Source: Rhabditoides inermis
Taxonomy: Eukaryota > Nematoda > Chromadorea > Rhabditida > Rhabditidae
NCBI GenBank assembly: GCA_963966185.1
Contig: CAWZYM010000233.1
Location: 135,103 to 199,102, forward strand
Direction of reading: 5' to 3'
DNA length: 64,000 nt
Shown here: positions 10,381 through 21,087 of the stretch, piece after piece
Layout: each line of letters starts with the position of its first letter
Position numbering within the stretch: position 1 is the stretch's first letter
Program-made: the position numbers and the translations under genes
The notes under the pieces: model-generated
The model's input: only the letters and a program-made list of their open reading frames with translations
Database searches by the model: none
What the model was told of the DNA's origin: nothing

Positions 10381-11015
10381 ATACCAACCTGTTTCAGCTG
10401 GCGGACTCTCGCTGCTTCCAGTCGGTGTGCCGTCCCTTCGAGGACCACGACATCCCTCCCCTCGCTCAGAACATCATATTCAACTCTCCCACCACCAAGA
10501 TCCGCATGTACAAGACGCTCTCCAGTCAGTACACATCTAATCGATCGATCATCAATCGATGGTTTTCAGCGATCCGCGGCGAGCTGTTCGGTCATCGTGC
10601 GGTTGAGAGGATCTGCCATGATATGAAGCTGGATCTGGTGATTCGGGCGCGGAACATGGTGCCCGAAGGCATATGCTTCACCGCCAAGAACAAGATGGTG
10701 CGAAGGATGGAGGGGGAGGGGGACGAAGTGGTTGTAGATCTCTCTGTGGTCGGCTCCGGCCAAGGACAAGGCGACTCGTGGGTGTGTGCTGGAGGTGGCG
10801 GCCAACGGGCAGATCACCATCCACGCCCTCAACAAGCAGGAGCTGGTCACCCTGCCCACCCTCACTACCCACAAGGAGAAGCGACACTCGGGGGACAAGT
10901 CGGTGCGTGCACCTGCATCGCAGTTGTTCACTTAGTTCACTGTGTGATCTGTATCTTGCACTCTTTTCAGGACGAGCACGACAAAAAGGTCGAGCACTCT
11001 CAGGACAAGAAGTAA
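8384..11015 (+). CDS. three-finger-domain receptor with cytoplasmic PP1-like pseudophosphatase
   Basis: Exons join in one frame from ATG to TAA with no internal stop. Order: signal peptide MRRWLLALCWLPLAACLF (after a short intron); a secreted three-finger domain with eight cysteines (CYVG, SCNGIC, RGC, NYC and the terminal CCSTAHCN signature); a membrane span IIIIIGLALVCLWPPYYI; a ~90-residue linker rich in Lys; then a full-length PP1-type phosphatase domain. Conserved PP1 landmarks are CVVIGDIRGQYSDLHRWL, FLGGILDRSERGSLD, VFVIRGVGETI, YLPIAAKVGSRILCVHSGL, DLVIRARNMVPEGICF and MISLWSAP. Against the PP1 motifs GDIHG, GDYVDRG, RGNHE, HGG and RAH, four of six metal ligands and the catalytic His are changed (His to Arg, Asp to Gly, Asn-His to Val-Gly, His to Arg). 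Inferred: a catalytically dead, membrane-anchored receptor. The tail is Lys/Glu/His-rich. Separate neighbouring genes are unlikely, since the intervening exons stay in phase without a stop. Confidence 0.8.
9549..9594 (+). repeat. CT microsatellite forming an intron's pyrimidine tract
   Basis: About 23 CT units between the gt donor after GHGIVK and the ctacag acceptor before AKRDIFAK. The microsatellite makes up almost the whole intron of the pseudophosphatase gene. Confidence 0.9.
10334..10374 (+). repeat. CT microsatellite in a second intron of the same gene
   Basis: CT repeat between the donor after SGLCHQ and the gtttcag acceptor before LADSRC. Confidence 0.9.
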
Positions 11016-11420
11016 ACCCATTCCAAGACAACATTCACGTTAATAAGACTTAACAATACTGAATTCCTTATTGTATTGTTGTATTGAGCTTTTGTAATTG
11101 TATAAATTGTTCTTTGGTTTCGTGGTTGTAGTTGTAACTGTTTGTAATTGTAACATATTGGGCATGAAGAGTTTCCGAAAATGGAAATGAAAATATGCTG
11201 CTGAACGACAAAAACACAAAAAACACTTTCATTCTTCATAAGAGAATACTAACAAAAATCTACACTACAATATTCACAAAGAGATCTAAGACCCACAATC
11301 TTCACTCGAGGTAAGGCAACTATACAAAACACACGCGTAATGTGAAAGTGAACAATAAAGTAACAGTGGTAATAGTAACCTACCAAATAATCCTAAACTT
11401 CTCCAGTGGTTGTGGTGGTT
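11016..11420. other. convergent 3' intergenic region
   Basis: AT-rich 400 bp between the stop codons of two converging genes. It should contain both 3' UTRs. An aataaa occurs near 11354 on the plus strand; no gene or RNA seen. Confidence 0.5.
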
Positions 11421-14400
11421 CTATCCGATAGTGATCTCCTGCTTCACCTCCTTCTTCACATCCACACTCCCACCTGCCTTGCTCTGCCTCATTCTCCCCA
11501 CATACTCCCGCAGTCCCGTCTCCAACTCAGCCCATCCACTCGTGTACAGAGATTCGCGGATCCACCTGAGTAGGCCAATCAATGAACTATCGATCGATAT
11601 GTGACTGACTTGCTGAGCTGAGTGCTCTCGCTGCCTCCACTCTGCCGCTTCACACAGAATCGCTCGTCCAGGAGAATCAACGCGCCCCAGTCATTCACGT
11701 GGCGGACACACCTCAAACACGCGCATGTTCCCCCTCCTGTTTCTCTCTCTCTCTCTCTCACCGTCCGAGTGCCTGGTTGAGTGCCCTGTATGCCTGCGTG
11801 TTGTACCACTCGTCTCCACTCGGCACTCCCTTCTCCTTCATCACAGGCGAGTTGTTGTACGCCTTCTTCTGGAGAACCTGCCAAAGACACGATGACGTCA
11901 TGCTCTCTGTCTCATTCCCTCCCCCTCGCTCCTCACTTGTTCATCGTAGGCATTGGGGAAGGGGATTCCGACCGAGATGACAGCTCGAGCGTCGTCGTCA
12001 GTGAAGTCGATGCCCTCCGACACCTGAACAATGTTTGCTTGGAATATGATCATGCTACACGAGCCACGTATGTATCCATGATCGTCCTGCTGGAACTGAA
12101 ACGCCAACAAAACATATCGAGCAGCAATGTGAAGAGATGAATTATAAACGACATTTGGAGCAGCAACGACAAAAGTGCGCGCACTCCACGCCACCTTCGC
12201 GCGCACTACGAGCGCACTCCACGCTGCTTGTTGGCAACCCTGCCCTGAGGTGGCGCGAAGCTCGCAATTAGTGCGCGCGAAAGCCGCGCGGAGTCAGCCA
12301 ATGCCAATTTCGTTGCGCTCTACATTCCCTTCAGTGGTGTAAATAGCAATAGGTCCAATCAATAAACAACTATTTATTTCAGAGTGTGAACGTATTAGTA
12401 CACATCAAATAATGCAAACATGAGTACAAAAATGGGGGTCGGTCGTGAATATCAATAAGGGGTCATCACTCGGCTCCGCAGCTCGATGACTCCATTCTCC
12501 ATCGACCCCAGGAAGACGCCTCCGAGTTCTATAAACATGAGCATTACATACATACAAAATATTATCGATAATATCAACCATAACATAGCATGAGCGAACC
12601 TCCGGTCTGCGCATCTCCAGGAGGGACACAGCGATGGGGTGACGGCGGACGTCGTCTCCGATGACAGAAGAAGTCATCTACAGAAATCAAATTGTAAATA
12701 TAACTAAAACAAATAAAAGAATGAGAGTAAGGTTGCAAAAGATATGTTTGATGACGACAGAGACGCATAAAACATGCAAGTCACAACACATCAAAACGCT
12801 CACCTCGGTGTTGATGGTGAAGCGGGCGAATAAAAAGGCCTAGAGTCCATCTTGTTGAACGCAACGATGAGCTGAATTGAGGAAGAAAGAATACATCACA
12901 AATATTTCCAACTCATGTGTGCATCATCATCTTCACGAGAAATTAGAAGAACAACGAACACGAGGGAGAAAGTGCGACAAAACGGTGATTCTAGCTATAC
13001 TCATTCACACAGCATATCAAATCAACGACAAGGAATGAAAACACGTATGATACAACACAAATAGTATTGTACAAACAAAAGAAAACCCGTAGTATATACG
13101 GAAAACGAGGTGTGGATTCGCAACAGACCGCGGGGCAGAGATGCAGACAAACTGCTGGGACTAGAGCGCAGAGAAGCGGGAGTGCGCAGGCCTGTGCACG
13201 AGTAGTCTGTGAGCAGTTGCTTTCCACACTCATCACTCACATCACGTTTAGATCACCTCATTGTTTGTTTCTTGCGAAGCAAATAATACCTATTCTGAAC
13301 ACAAATCAAATAAACATAACGTTATACGAGTAGCGTTTTACAAACAGTTTGCGACTTCCGCGCCACCTTCGCGCGCACTGCGCATAGGCAGCGCGAAGTT
13401 CGCAGAGCTCCTTCTCGCAAATCGCAGGCAGAATTTGATAGCGCGAAGGCAGCGCAGAGTGCGCAACTGCACATAGTGCGCGCGGAGGTGGCGTGGAGTG
13501 CGCGCACTTTTGTCAGTGAGGAATCGTGGAATGTGATAGTACTGGCCTTTCCGCGGAACACTCCGATCATGACAGCGCCGGTGCGACTGCAGGTGGGTGC
13601 GTGGATAGCCTCTTGGAACACACGCATCGTCTCACCCAGTTCCCCCGACGAAGACGGCTCACGAACCACCACATGAAACAACAACACTATCACACTCATC
13701 AACTTACGGCTGTATCGATCGTTATTGTTGTTTGTATTGCAATTTACTTAATTATAACCTGTTTACCTTGAGAGCGGAGAGATTCTTGTGGAAGTGTGCG
13801 TCGTTGTTGTAGTGTTGCCAGAGGCGGTCGAGTAGACGGTAGTTGGGCAGGAAGACCAGCACTCCTCCGGGCACGATGCGGGAGACCCGCCTGAGAACAG
13901 ACACTGTCCACAAAAACACTCTCTGCTATCAGCGAATGCTGCGTCCATCACTACATGTCCTATTTTTTTCTGTTTTCCGTGTGTTTTCCGATTTGGCACT
14001 CACAGTATCACACTGCCCAGCTCGCACACAAAGTCCTCGCTCTTCATCATGTCAAACGTGCATCGCAGTCGCGCGCCAGACGGACCCTGACCCACCGAGC
14101 GGATGAACAGGTTCTCCCGCGGAACCACCTGCTCACCCAATACAGTGTGCTGAAACACAACACAGTTCATCAATTCTGTCACATGGACTCGCCTCGAACT
14201 TGAGACCTAGCTCGGTCTTGAGAGTACTCATTGGGGAGAGAGTGCCACTGGCCAACACAACACTCCTCGCGCCGGAGAAGGCATCCAGAAAGGCCTGGAA
14301 GAGAGGAGTGGGTATGGGAGGGAGAGGGGGAGAGGGGGAGAGGGGGAGAGGGGGAGAGGGGGAGAGGGGGAGAGGGGGAGAGGGGGAGAGGGGGAGAGGG

Positions 14401-17400
14401 GGAGAGGGGGAGAGGGGGAGGGGGGGGAGAGGGGAGAGGGGGAGAGGGGGAGAGGGGGAGAGGGGGAGAGGGGGAGAGGGGGAGAGGGGGAGAGGGGGAG
14501 AGGGGGAGAGGGGGGAGAGGGGAGAGTGTACCGACCACGGAGGGAGTCATGCACCAGAACGAGAGCTGCACGTTGAATCCGGGCGCCATCGGGTCGTGCT
14601 GGTGCGGGTTGCGCGAGTCGAGCCAGCCGTCATCGTCCTGACAACAACCATCTCCCTTCCTTCCTCTCTCCTCTCTCTCTCACACACATACCAACCACCT
14701 CCATCTCCCTTCCCTCTCCCTCCCACCGTCACATAGCTGCTGTTCCTGGGCCCGGCTCCGTTCCTCCAATCAATGTCTACTCCGAACCGCGAGTTGGCGC
14801 GTCGCGGCTCGAAAGTCACGTTCAACCTGCATGCGATGGATGGATCAATCGACGAGCCCATGTCTATGTCTCCCCCTACTTGTACGCGCTCCTCTTGTGT
14901 GGTGTGTCGAAGTAGTTCATGAAGAAGAGGATCTTCTCCAGACACACGATTGCCGTACTCGAGATCTGCGAGCAGATTGTTCTCTCCATCTCCCTCCCTC
15001 CTCTCCCTCCTCCTCCTCTCTCTCTTCCCACCTTGTACATCTCCGTGAAGATGGGTTGTCTCTCGTCCTGCCCTCCCCCTCCACTCGTCTTCTCACACGC
15101 TGTGAAGTAGTCTTTCTGTGAAAATCAGATTGATCAAATCAAAGAGCTGAACAACACACCTCCCACTGCGCCTTCTCGTCACTCCCAGGCTGCAGAAGCA
15201 GGTTCTTCCGCCTCCCACTGAACGCGTTCCCACCAGACATGCTCGAGATGATGTGTTGGTAGTCACTAAAAGACCTCTCTCTCTCTCTCTCCCTCTCCTC
15301 TCTCGCACCTGGTCTTGGTCTTGCTGCCGTCGAACTTGGCCGTCTGTCTCTTGACTGGCTCTGCCTGCTCCGCGAACCACACAACGAACTCGTTCATGTA
15401 CGCCAGAAGCTGAACAAAATACCACTTTCCTTCACTTGTACAATCAATCAATAATCTAATCGACCCACGTTTCTGTAGGCGTTGCTGAGATTGACGAGCT
15501 GTTCCTTGTTCTTTCCAATGTCTGCATTGTCTGTGGTGGTCGCGTGCTGGTCGAGGAAGGACTGCAAGTGTTCCAGCACCTGCTTCTCCTTCTGCTTCAG
15601 CGACGCCACAGTCTCCACCATCTCCGCCTCCGTGAAGATGAACGAGGCAGATGAGCTACAACGAGGGGCGTGCACAAAGGGGGAAGGAGCGGAAGGGGCG
15701 CGGCCTAAGTGGGCGGGGACTGACCGACACGTGTCCTCGACGTTGTGTGCCTCGTCGAGGATGATGATGCTGTTATCGGGGTATACATCAGACATCGAGC
15801 GGATGATCGGGTCTGAAAGGCACATGACTTTAATTGTTGTAATATCTAATCAAAAATCAATCGATTTAATTACATGAATGGCTCACCCAGCAGATAGGTG
15901 AATGGTGTGAACACAAAGTCCGCGTTCTTTGCCATTGCTCGCGACGCAAAGTACGGACACATGCCCCTCTTCGAACCGCCACTACCCAGATCCTAGAACA
16001 ACAAACAAGCGAGATATGAATAACAAAGGCAATACAAAAAAAAAACTCAGATAATGTGAGTAATAAAAGACACGTCACCTGCTTGAGGTCCTCGATGTCC
16101 CAGGCTGGCGGGGCGTGCCGCTTCATGTGATACCACAGACGATCCACGTCCTGTTCCATCGGACGCACGTTCTTCCGATACGTGCAGCCAACCTGCAAAC
16201 ACCTCAAATCGATGTAATTTAGAAATCAGCTACAGTTCTTGTTTTCAAAACAATCGCGACAGAGTGGAGCTGCAGTGGCGTCTCTAGTATGCATTCACTC
16301 ACAGCATCGTCTCCCTGGAGCAGCTTGCGACATCCCTCGGTGACATTGCCATGCATGCGGACCGATGGATTCACACACATCTGCTCGCGAGCACCCAGGA
16401 TAGTGTGTCTGAATGAACGGATAAACTATGCGATCGACATTCAAGTCAGTAAAAACAGAAAATAGATCAACATACTTGAGCTCGAGTGAGTACTTGAGTC
16501 GTCCGAACTCTTTGACGACCTGCGCGATCTGCTTGTGCGTGCGAGTACCGTAGTACACACGAACCTTCCTGAACACGATATGGATTGAATACATTAATAT
16601 AATAATAATCAATCAGATACGGCACAAACTGACGGTAGCGCAGTGCACTTGACTGGCTGTCCGGCCGCCTTGGCTTTCTCGGACTGCTCTCTCTTCTCCG
16701 CCACCAGCGAATCGATGTTCTCCAGAGCACTCTTGATCTGAATGTAATACAACTGTAGTTAAAAATCGTCAGAAACGAAACCGACACATTTCCTTTTCGC
16801 TTTCCTCTTTAGCTGAAAACATATCAATTTAACAAGAAAAAACCTAGGTTGAGCACAAAAACAAACCGTAGTGGTGATGAGTGGAGGTCTGCCATGATTG
16901 GAGTTGGAATTGGAGTTGGAACGGGGCGGGGTCGGAGAGAAATCAGCGTCGAACTGCTTCTCCACTGAAGTGAGAGAAAAAACAATAACCTGGTTGAAAA
17001 TATCCTCAAAAACTGACTTGTTCCTCCAAACATGCTGTTCTCGTGGTCTCCATACGACGTGCTGTTCAGATCATCCGGCAGAAACGACGACACCTCGGCA
17101 TCTACAAAACATGCACATTGTACAAAACACCACATACCGTATTGAGAGTCGTCCATGGGTTCCTGCTTGGAGAGAGAAGCGAGCGCCTTGCCGCCGTGAT
17201 TGGGACACATGCACGCATCCATACTCTCACTACAAGGGACGATATCGACAACGGAATACGCACACACACTCACCTCCTCTTCTTCTTGTAGTCGGCCATC
17301 CACGCACACGCGGCGCTGAGAAGAGCGAGTGTCTTGCCTGCAAGATCACATATCCTATTTCTTCCATGCTGCACCCACCGCTTCCCGTGGGACTCTCCGC

Positions 17401-17899
17401 GAGCACATGACTCCCAGGTCCGTTCGCCTTCCCCGCAGCGATCAGCAGCTTGAAGATGATCCTCTTCTGTGACGGATAGAGCTTGATACCCTGGGGGTAT
17501 TGCACCTGAAATACTATGTAGAGTAGACCAAAAACGAAACACGCGAACTCACTCGAAACCCGCCGGCGCAAATCAGCTCGTCGATATTAGATTCCTCAAG
17601 CTCCACCCTAAACAAAGCAAAATGTGAGAAATTTATATAAAGGCCTGAACACACCTGGTTCGTTTCTTCTCCCGTTTGATGGGAATCAAGCTGAGCTCCT
17701 GTTCATTGTCGCCCTCCTCCTTCACCTCCTGCTTCTTCACTCGCGGCTCCCGCTTCGCCCTTCCCGTGGGGGTCGCCCTGCTCGGTGTCCCCCTGCCTCC
17801 TCGACCAGCATTCGCCCCGAACATCGATAAGAAGGCCGTCTTTGCAGCTGCCGAATTTGACGCAGTCTTCTTGGCGCCGCCGCCTCTCTGTTTGTACAT
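11421..17899 (-). CDS. dog-1: FANCJ/BRIP1-type iron-sulfur DNA helicase (DOG-1 homologue)
   Basis: Superfamily 2 5'-3' helicase that unwinds G-rich structures and crosslink intermediates; the worm member is DOG-1. The start [12 protein letters not shown] lies about 30 nt after a ttttgtag acceptor, as for a trans-spliced message. Walker A is [20 protein letters not shown], preceded by the Q-motif region [16 protein letters not shown]. Motif Ia is [20 protein letters not shown]. The Fe-S region has four cysteines in order ([32 protein letters not shown], with one more upstream). The DEAH box is [14 protein letters not shown]. The C-terminal half has [34 protein letters not shown] and motif VI with [18 protein letters not shown], then ends [11 protein letters not shown]. 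The N-terminal extension is basic. The exon before VSEGIDF appears to end at AAG followed by gc, a possible GC donor, and that intron is ~1.5 kb because of an inserted element. Confidence 0.9.
12168..13514. mobile_element. terminal-inverted-repeat element inside a helicase intron
   Basis: The left end begins gacaaaagtgcgcgcactcc and the right end is its inverse (ggagtgcgcgcacttttgtc). The inverted match extends for about 40 bp (left 12168-12207, right 13476-13514) with very few differences. Subterminal sequence on both sides is rich in further copies of gcgcgcac and ccaccttcgcgcgcact. Removing it leaves an intron of about 175 nt. No transposase was recognised inside; no clear target-site duplication could be read. 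The interior carries exon-like coding sequence, listed separately, so this may be a non-autonomous element that captured a gene piece. Confidence 0.7.
12452..12839 (-). CDS. nested gene fragment of unknown function inside the inverted-repeat element
   Basis: Three exon-like segments with good acceptors and donors read in one frame: [12 protein letters not shown], then [20 protein letters not shown] and EMRRPE, then [20 protein letters not shown] ending VMTPY and a stop at 12452. The pattern of short phase-matched exons is like the real genes nearby. A further open segment upstream (about 13090-13225) could be another exon. I do not recognise the family and see no ATG-bearing first exon, so this is either the 3' end of a nested gene or a captured fragment. 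It is not part of the helicase, whose flanking exons join directly across it. Confidence 0.4.
14318..14526 (+). repeat. G-rich 8-bp minisatellite (agaggggg)n in a helicase intron
   Basis: About 25 copies of an 8-nt unit with runs of four to seven G on the plus strand, interrupted by slightly irregular units near 14418. The transcribed strand of the helicase gene therefore carries G runs while its RNA is C-rich. Long open frames over it are low-complexity artefacts. Confidence 0.97.
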
Positions 17900-18379
17900 C
17901 ACCCGCCCGATCACCGACTTTTTAGACGTCCTACAAAATTGTAAATTGGTGTAAACCCTAGTTTCGTACACATAACGTAAAGAATACATTAAAAAAACAT
18001 GAAAACAATACAATTAGTTCAAAAATAGAAAATCGTACAATTATTTCGCGCGCGAAATACGTGACTACAGCGGCGCTAATCTCACATACTGGTCGGACAC
18101 ATCAAATCACAGTGACTTCATATTCTAACTTTATGAAATAATTTGAATCAGTGTCTCTCACTAGTATTCTAGAATTATATTGCTATTCAGCAAGCGACTT
18201 GTGACATTTGAAATAATACATTACTTTGTATCTGTCTGATGTCGATGTCGATGTGAACTGAATTTCTTTGTGAAATGAAATCTCATACACCACTTGGTTT
18301 TCATAATTACAGTGTGCACTTCATATACATTAGTGTCTGTTCTCGGGATTATATAAGAACGCCATATTTTCACTCTTCT

Positions 18380-18760
18380 CAATCGACGTTTCTAGTCGAC
18401 GTAACATCTACAGTGATTCATCTCAATGCCCGCCCTCTCCGAACACTTCAATTGAAAAGCTTATCTCGGATGAATGTATCCGCTCACTGCACACTTTCTT
18501 CGCCGGCAGCATTAGTAACACCACTAGTTCATAATTATACTGCTCGTACAGGTGAATATTATAATTATAACGACGCGCAATCTCTCAACTCGTCATTACC
18601 GAGAACCAAGCACCACCATAAATAATCCATGCGTGTTTGGTCTCGATTACTTGGAAAGCTGAAGTATGCACGTCTACAATACTACAATCTTCGATCGCCA
18701 TGACACTACTACAACTCTTTAGACGACTCCTCCCCCTCTCTAATCGACGCGACATCTTCT
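18380..18760 (+). pseudogene. relic of a third chemoreceptor copy
   Basis: The 18424-18500 stretch matches the first exon of the intact gene at 18780 (ctctccgaacacttcaattga against ctctccaaacacttcaattga) but has stops in frame. About 18541-18660 closely matches an intron stretch of the second receptor at 22140-22270 (ctcgtacaggtgaatatt, taccgagaaccaagcaccac), and a segment near 18720 matches the exon beginning TTPP. Most exons are missing, so this is a collapsed duplicate. Confidence 0.65.
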
Positions 18761-18779
18761 GTTTCGTTATTCTTTCTCA

Positions 18780-20579
18780 ATGAATCGCCTGTTCTCTCCA
18801 AACACTTCAATTGAAGAGTTGATCTCAGATGAATATATTAGCTCACTGCACGTCTTCTTACAAGTAAGACGTCAATTTTAGATAAATATTCAGCTTTCAG
18901 GCAGCAACAATCATTACTATTCCCGCGAGTTTGGGAGTAATGGCTATGGTATATTTCGTAGATGCAAAGAATATTACAATTAGATGGCATCTCGTATATT
19001 ACAAGGTACGTCATGCGTGTTCTATTGCAGTCAACTCTCTTTCAAGATGGCGTCCACCATTTATGATCTACAGCTTCTCCTCTTTTCTCCCATATTCCTT
19101 CTTCCTATCCAAGGCGTCACTATCAGAGGACTGTGGAGCACGTTCAAGCCAGAACTCGCACCGGTAATACACTACACAAAGCATCATGATAACACCTCGC
19201 AGGTAATGTGGTCGTTCACGTCTTCTCTATGCGGGGCCACACACCTCCAGCTATTCCTGTTTCGATATCTGGCGCTTCTGCCAGACGGCCACTGGGCGGG
19301 TCGGACGGGTGAGAGTGAGAGAAAGGACGGGATGATCATCATGATGACCCCAGGTCTCGTACGCATGGGTATTCCACACTATGCCACCCTCCTTCTCCCC
19401 ATTCTACCACTCGCTACAGTCGCAATGTGGAACAGCGAGAAGGAACAAGTGAGATAACGAAACTAATATCAAATAATAGTACATCATATTTCCCGGAAGC
19501 GGAACTTTGAGTTGCACCAAATAAGGAATTGTGGTTCACAGTAGTGCGCATGTGACTGCAGTTTGTTTCGTGACTACATTCTACATCAGCGTTTTGTCAA
19601 AGTTCCCTGAGTTCCTTTCATCGTCACCGCGTCATTTCTCGACGGAAATGAGAAAGATTTTACGCAAATGTCACTGTGTGATTCACAGTAGTCCAACCAT
19701 CGTCATTTCTCTCGATAGGGAAAACTCCGGCACAGTTCAATCGAACGACGAAACAAACTATGGACTACGCAGTCACATCTATGGACTACACAAACGACTG
19801 TTAACCATACTTCTCTTTTTTAGTGCAACGCAAAGTTCTGTTTCTAAACGTAATTACAGCGATGTTTTACTCTTTTTTTAATGTTTTAACTGGTGTCTAA
19901 ACATCTTCTACAATTTACGGCTTGTACTGTAACATGTGTAGGTTGCCTCCTCTGTCTCCCCCTCCTTCTCATCTCTCATCTCGGACCCGCGCACCGCAGT
20001 GTGGACCTTCTCCACTCCCCTCCACCACATATGGACCATCTATGACTGCTTCGTGGCTGTCGCCTACGTGGCGTGGGGACTCTCCTATCTCGCAGGTACC
20101 CATTATCAATATGATACATCTAACAACTACTGCAGCTAGTTTTTACTTCTTGGAAGTACAGGTGAATACAATGAGCGCCCGCAAAAACCGACAACACCGC
20201 ATATTAATTCTCATTCTAATGATACAGGTTGGCGAAAAAAAACTGCTCAGTTCAGACTAGTACCTATATGTTTAGACGATTCCTCCGATCTGTTTCCTTG
20301 CTGTTCCCACATTCTGTCTGAATCTGATGATGTTATTACACCGGAAAGGGAGGACGGAACAGGGTGCGCATAGCTCATTGTCACATTTCACAGTTGATTA
20401 CAGTGATATGCTATCTACTAACAACGACCACAGCGTTGGAGGGACTTCTGAGTGACATCATCATGATTCTTCTCTATCCTCCATACAGGCGATTCATCCT
20501 GAATCTCTTCCGTGGAAAAGTCGTTCACGTCAGGCGAAAAACATTCACATCCATTGCAATCAGTGTCACACAACACTGA
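18780..20579 (+). CDS. nematode serpentine chemoreceptor (Str/Srh-like), copy 1
   Basis: Seven-transmembrane receptor, predicted to act in sensory cilia. Exons in order: MNRLFSPNTSIEELISDEYI, then IPASLGVMAMVYFVDAKNIT with IRWHLVYYK; STIYDLQLLLFSPIFLLPIQ; MWSFTSSLCGATHLQLFLFR; PHYATLLLPILPLATVAMW; SSLISDPRTAVWTFSTP; IYDCFVAVAYVAWGLSYLA; ASFYFLEVQ; PPICFLAVPTFCLNLMMLL; LITVICYLLTTTTALEGLLS ending in IMILLYPPYRRFILNLF. The final PYR motif after the last span is typical of Srh/Str receptors. The intron at 19456-19943 is unusually long (~490 nt). Subfamily placement is tentative. It shares every exon boundary with the copy downstream. Confidence 0.75.
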
Positions 20580-20916
20580 TTTTGCATTATAGTTAAATAT
20601 TTTCCACTCCGTTTCGTTTGCTTTAATCAAACATGAAACCGATGAGGTGAAAACGAAACACAATACAATAGAGTATTTTTCATTCATGAGACAGTTCCTT
20701 CATTATAATTATATATAAAAGAATGATCAAATAAGATGTGCGCAATGCCGCAATGACGATACTAGTATTTTTCATTCTCATTTATCTAATTAATTACGTT
20801 TCCAAAAACAAAACAAATCATTTTTTTTATAAACATCTATACTGGTATCAATATCGGTTTCTCGATTCCTTGTATTCCTACTGTTTGGTCAACTGTCAGA
20901 ATTGTCGTTTCTTGTC

Positions 20917-21045
20917 ATGTGCATTCTCTCCATATTCTCCCCGAATGCAACGACAGAGAAACTTCTATCCGAACAGTCTATCAATTCATTACATCAGTTT
21001 CTACAGGTAGAATACAGTTCAGATTTAGAGTTAGAGTTAGAGAGA

Positions 21046-21087
<42 letters not shown>

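Noticed and set aside
14179..14736. Long Pro/Ser- and Gly/Glu-rich frames over the G-rich minisatellite
   Set aside because: Low-complexity translation of an 8-nt repeat in a helicase intron.
20902..20916. Upstream start of chemoreceptor copy 2
   Set aside because: The codon is TTG; the first ATG is at 20917.
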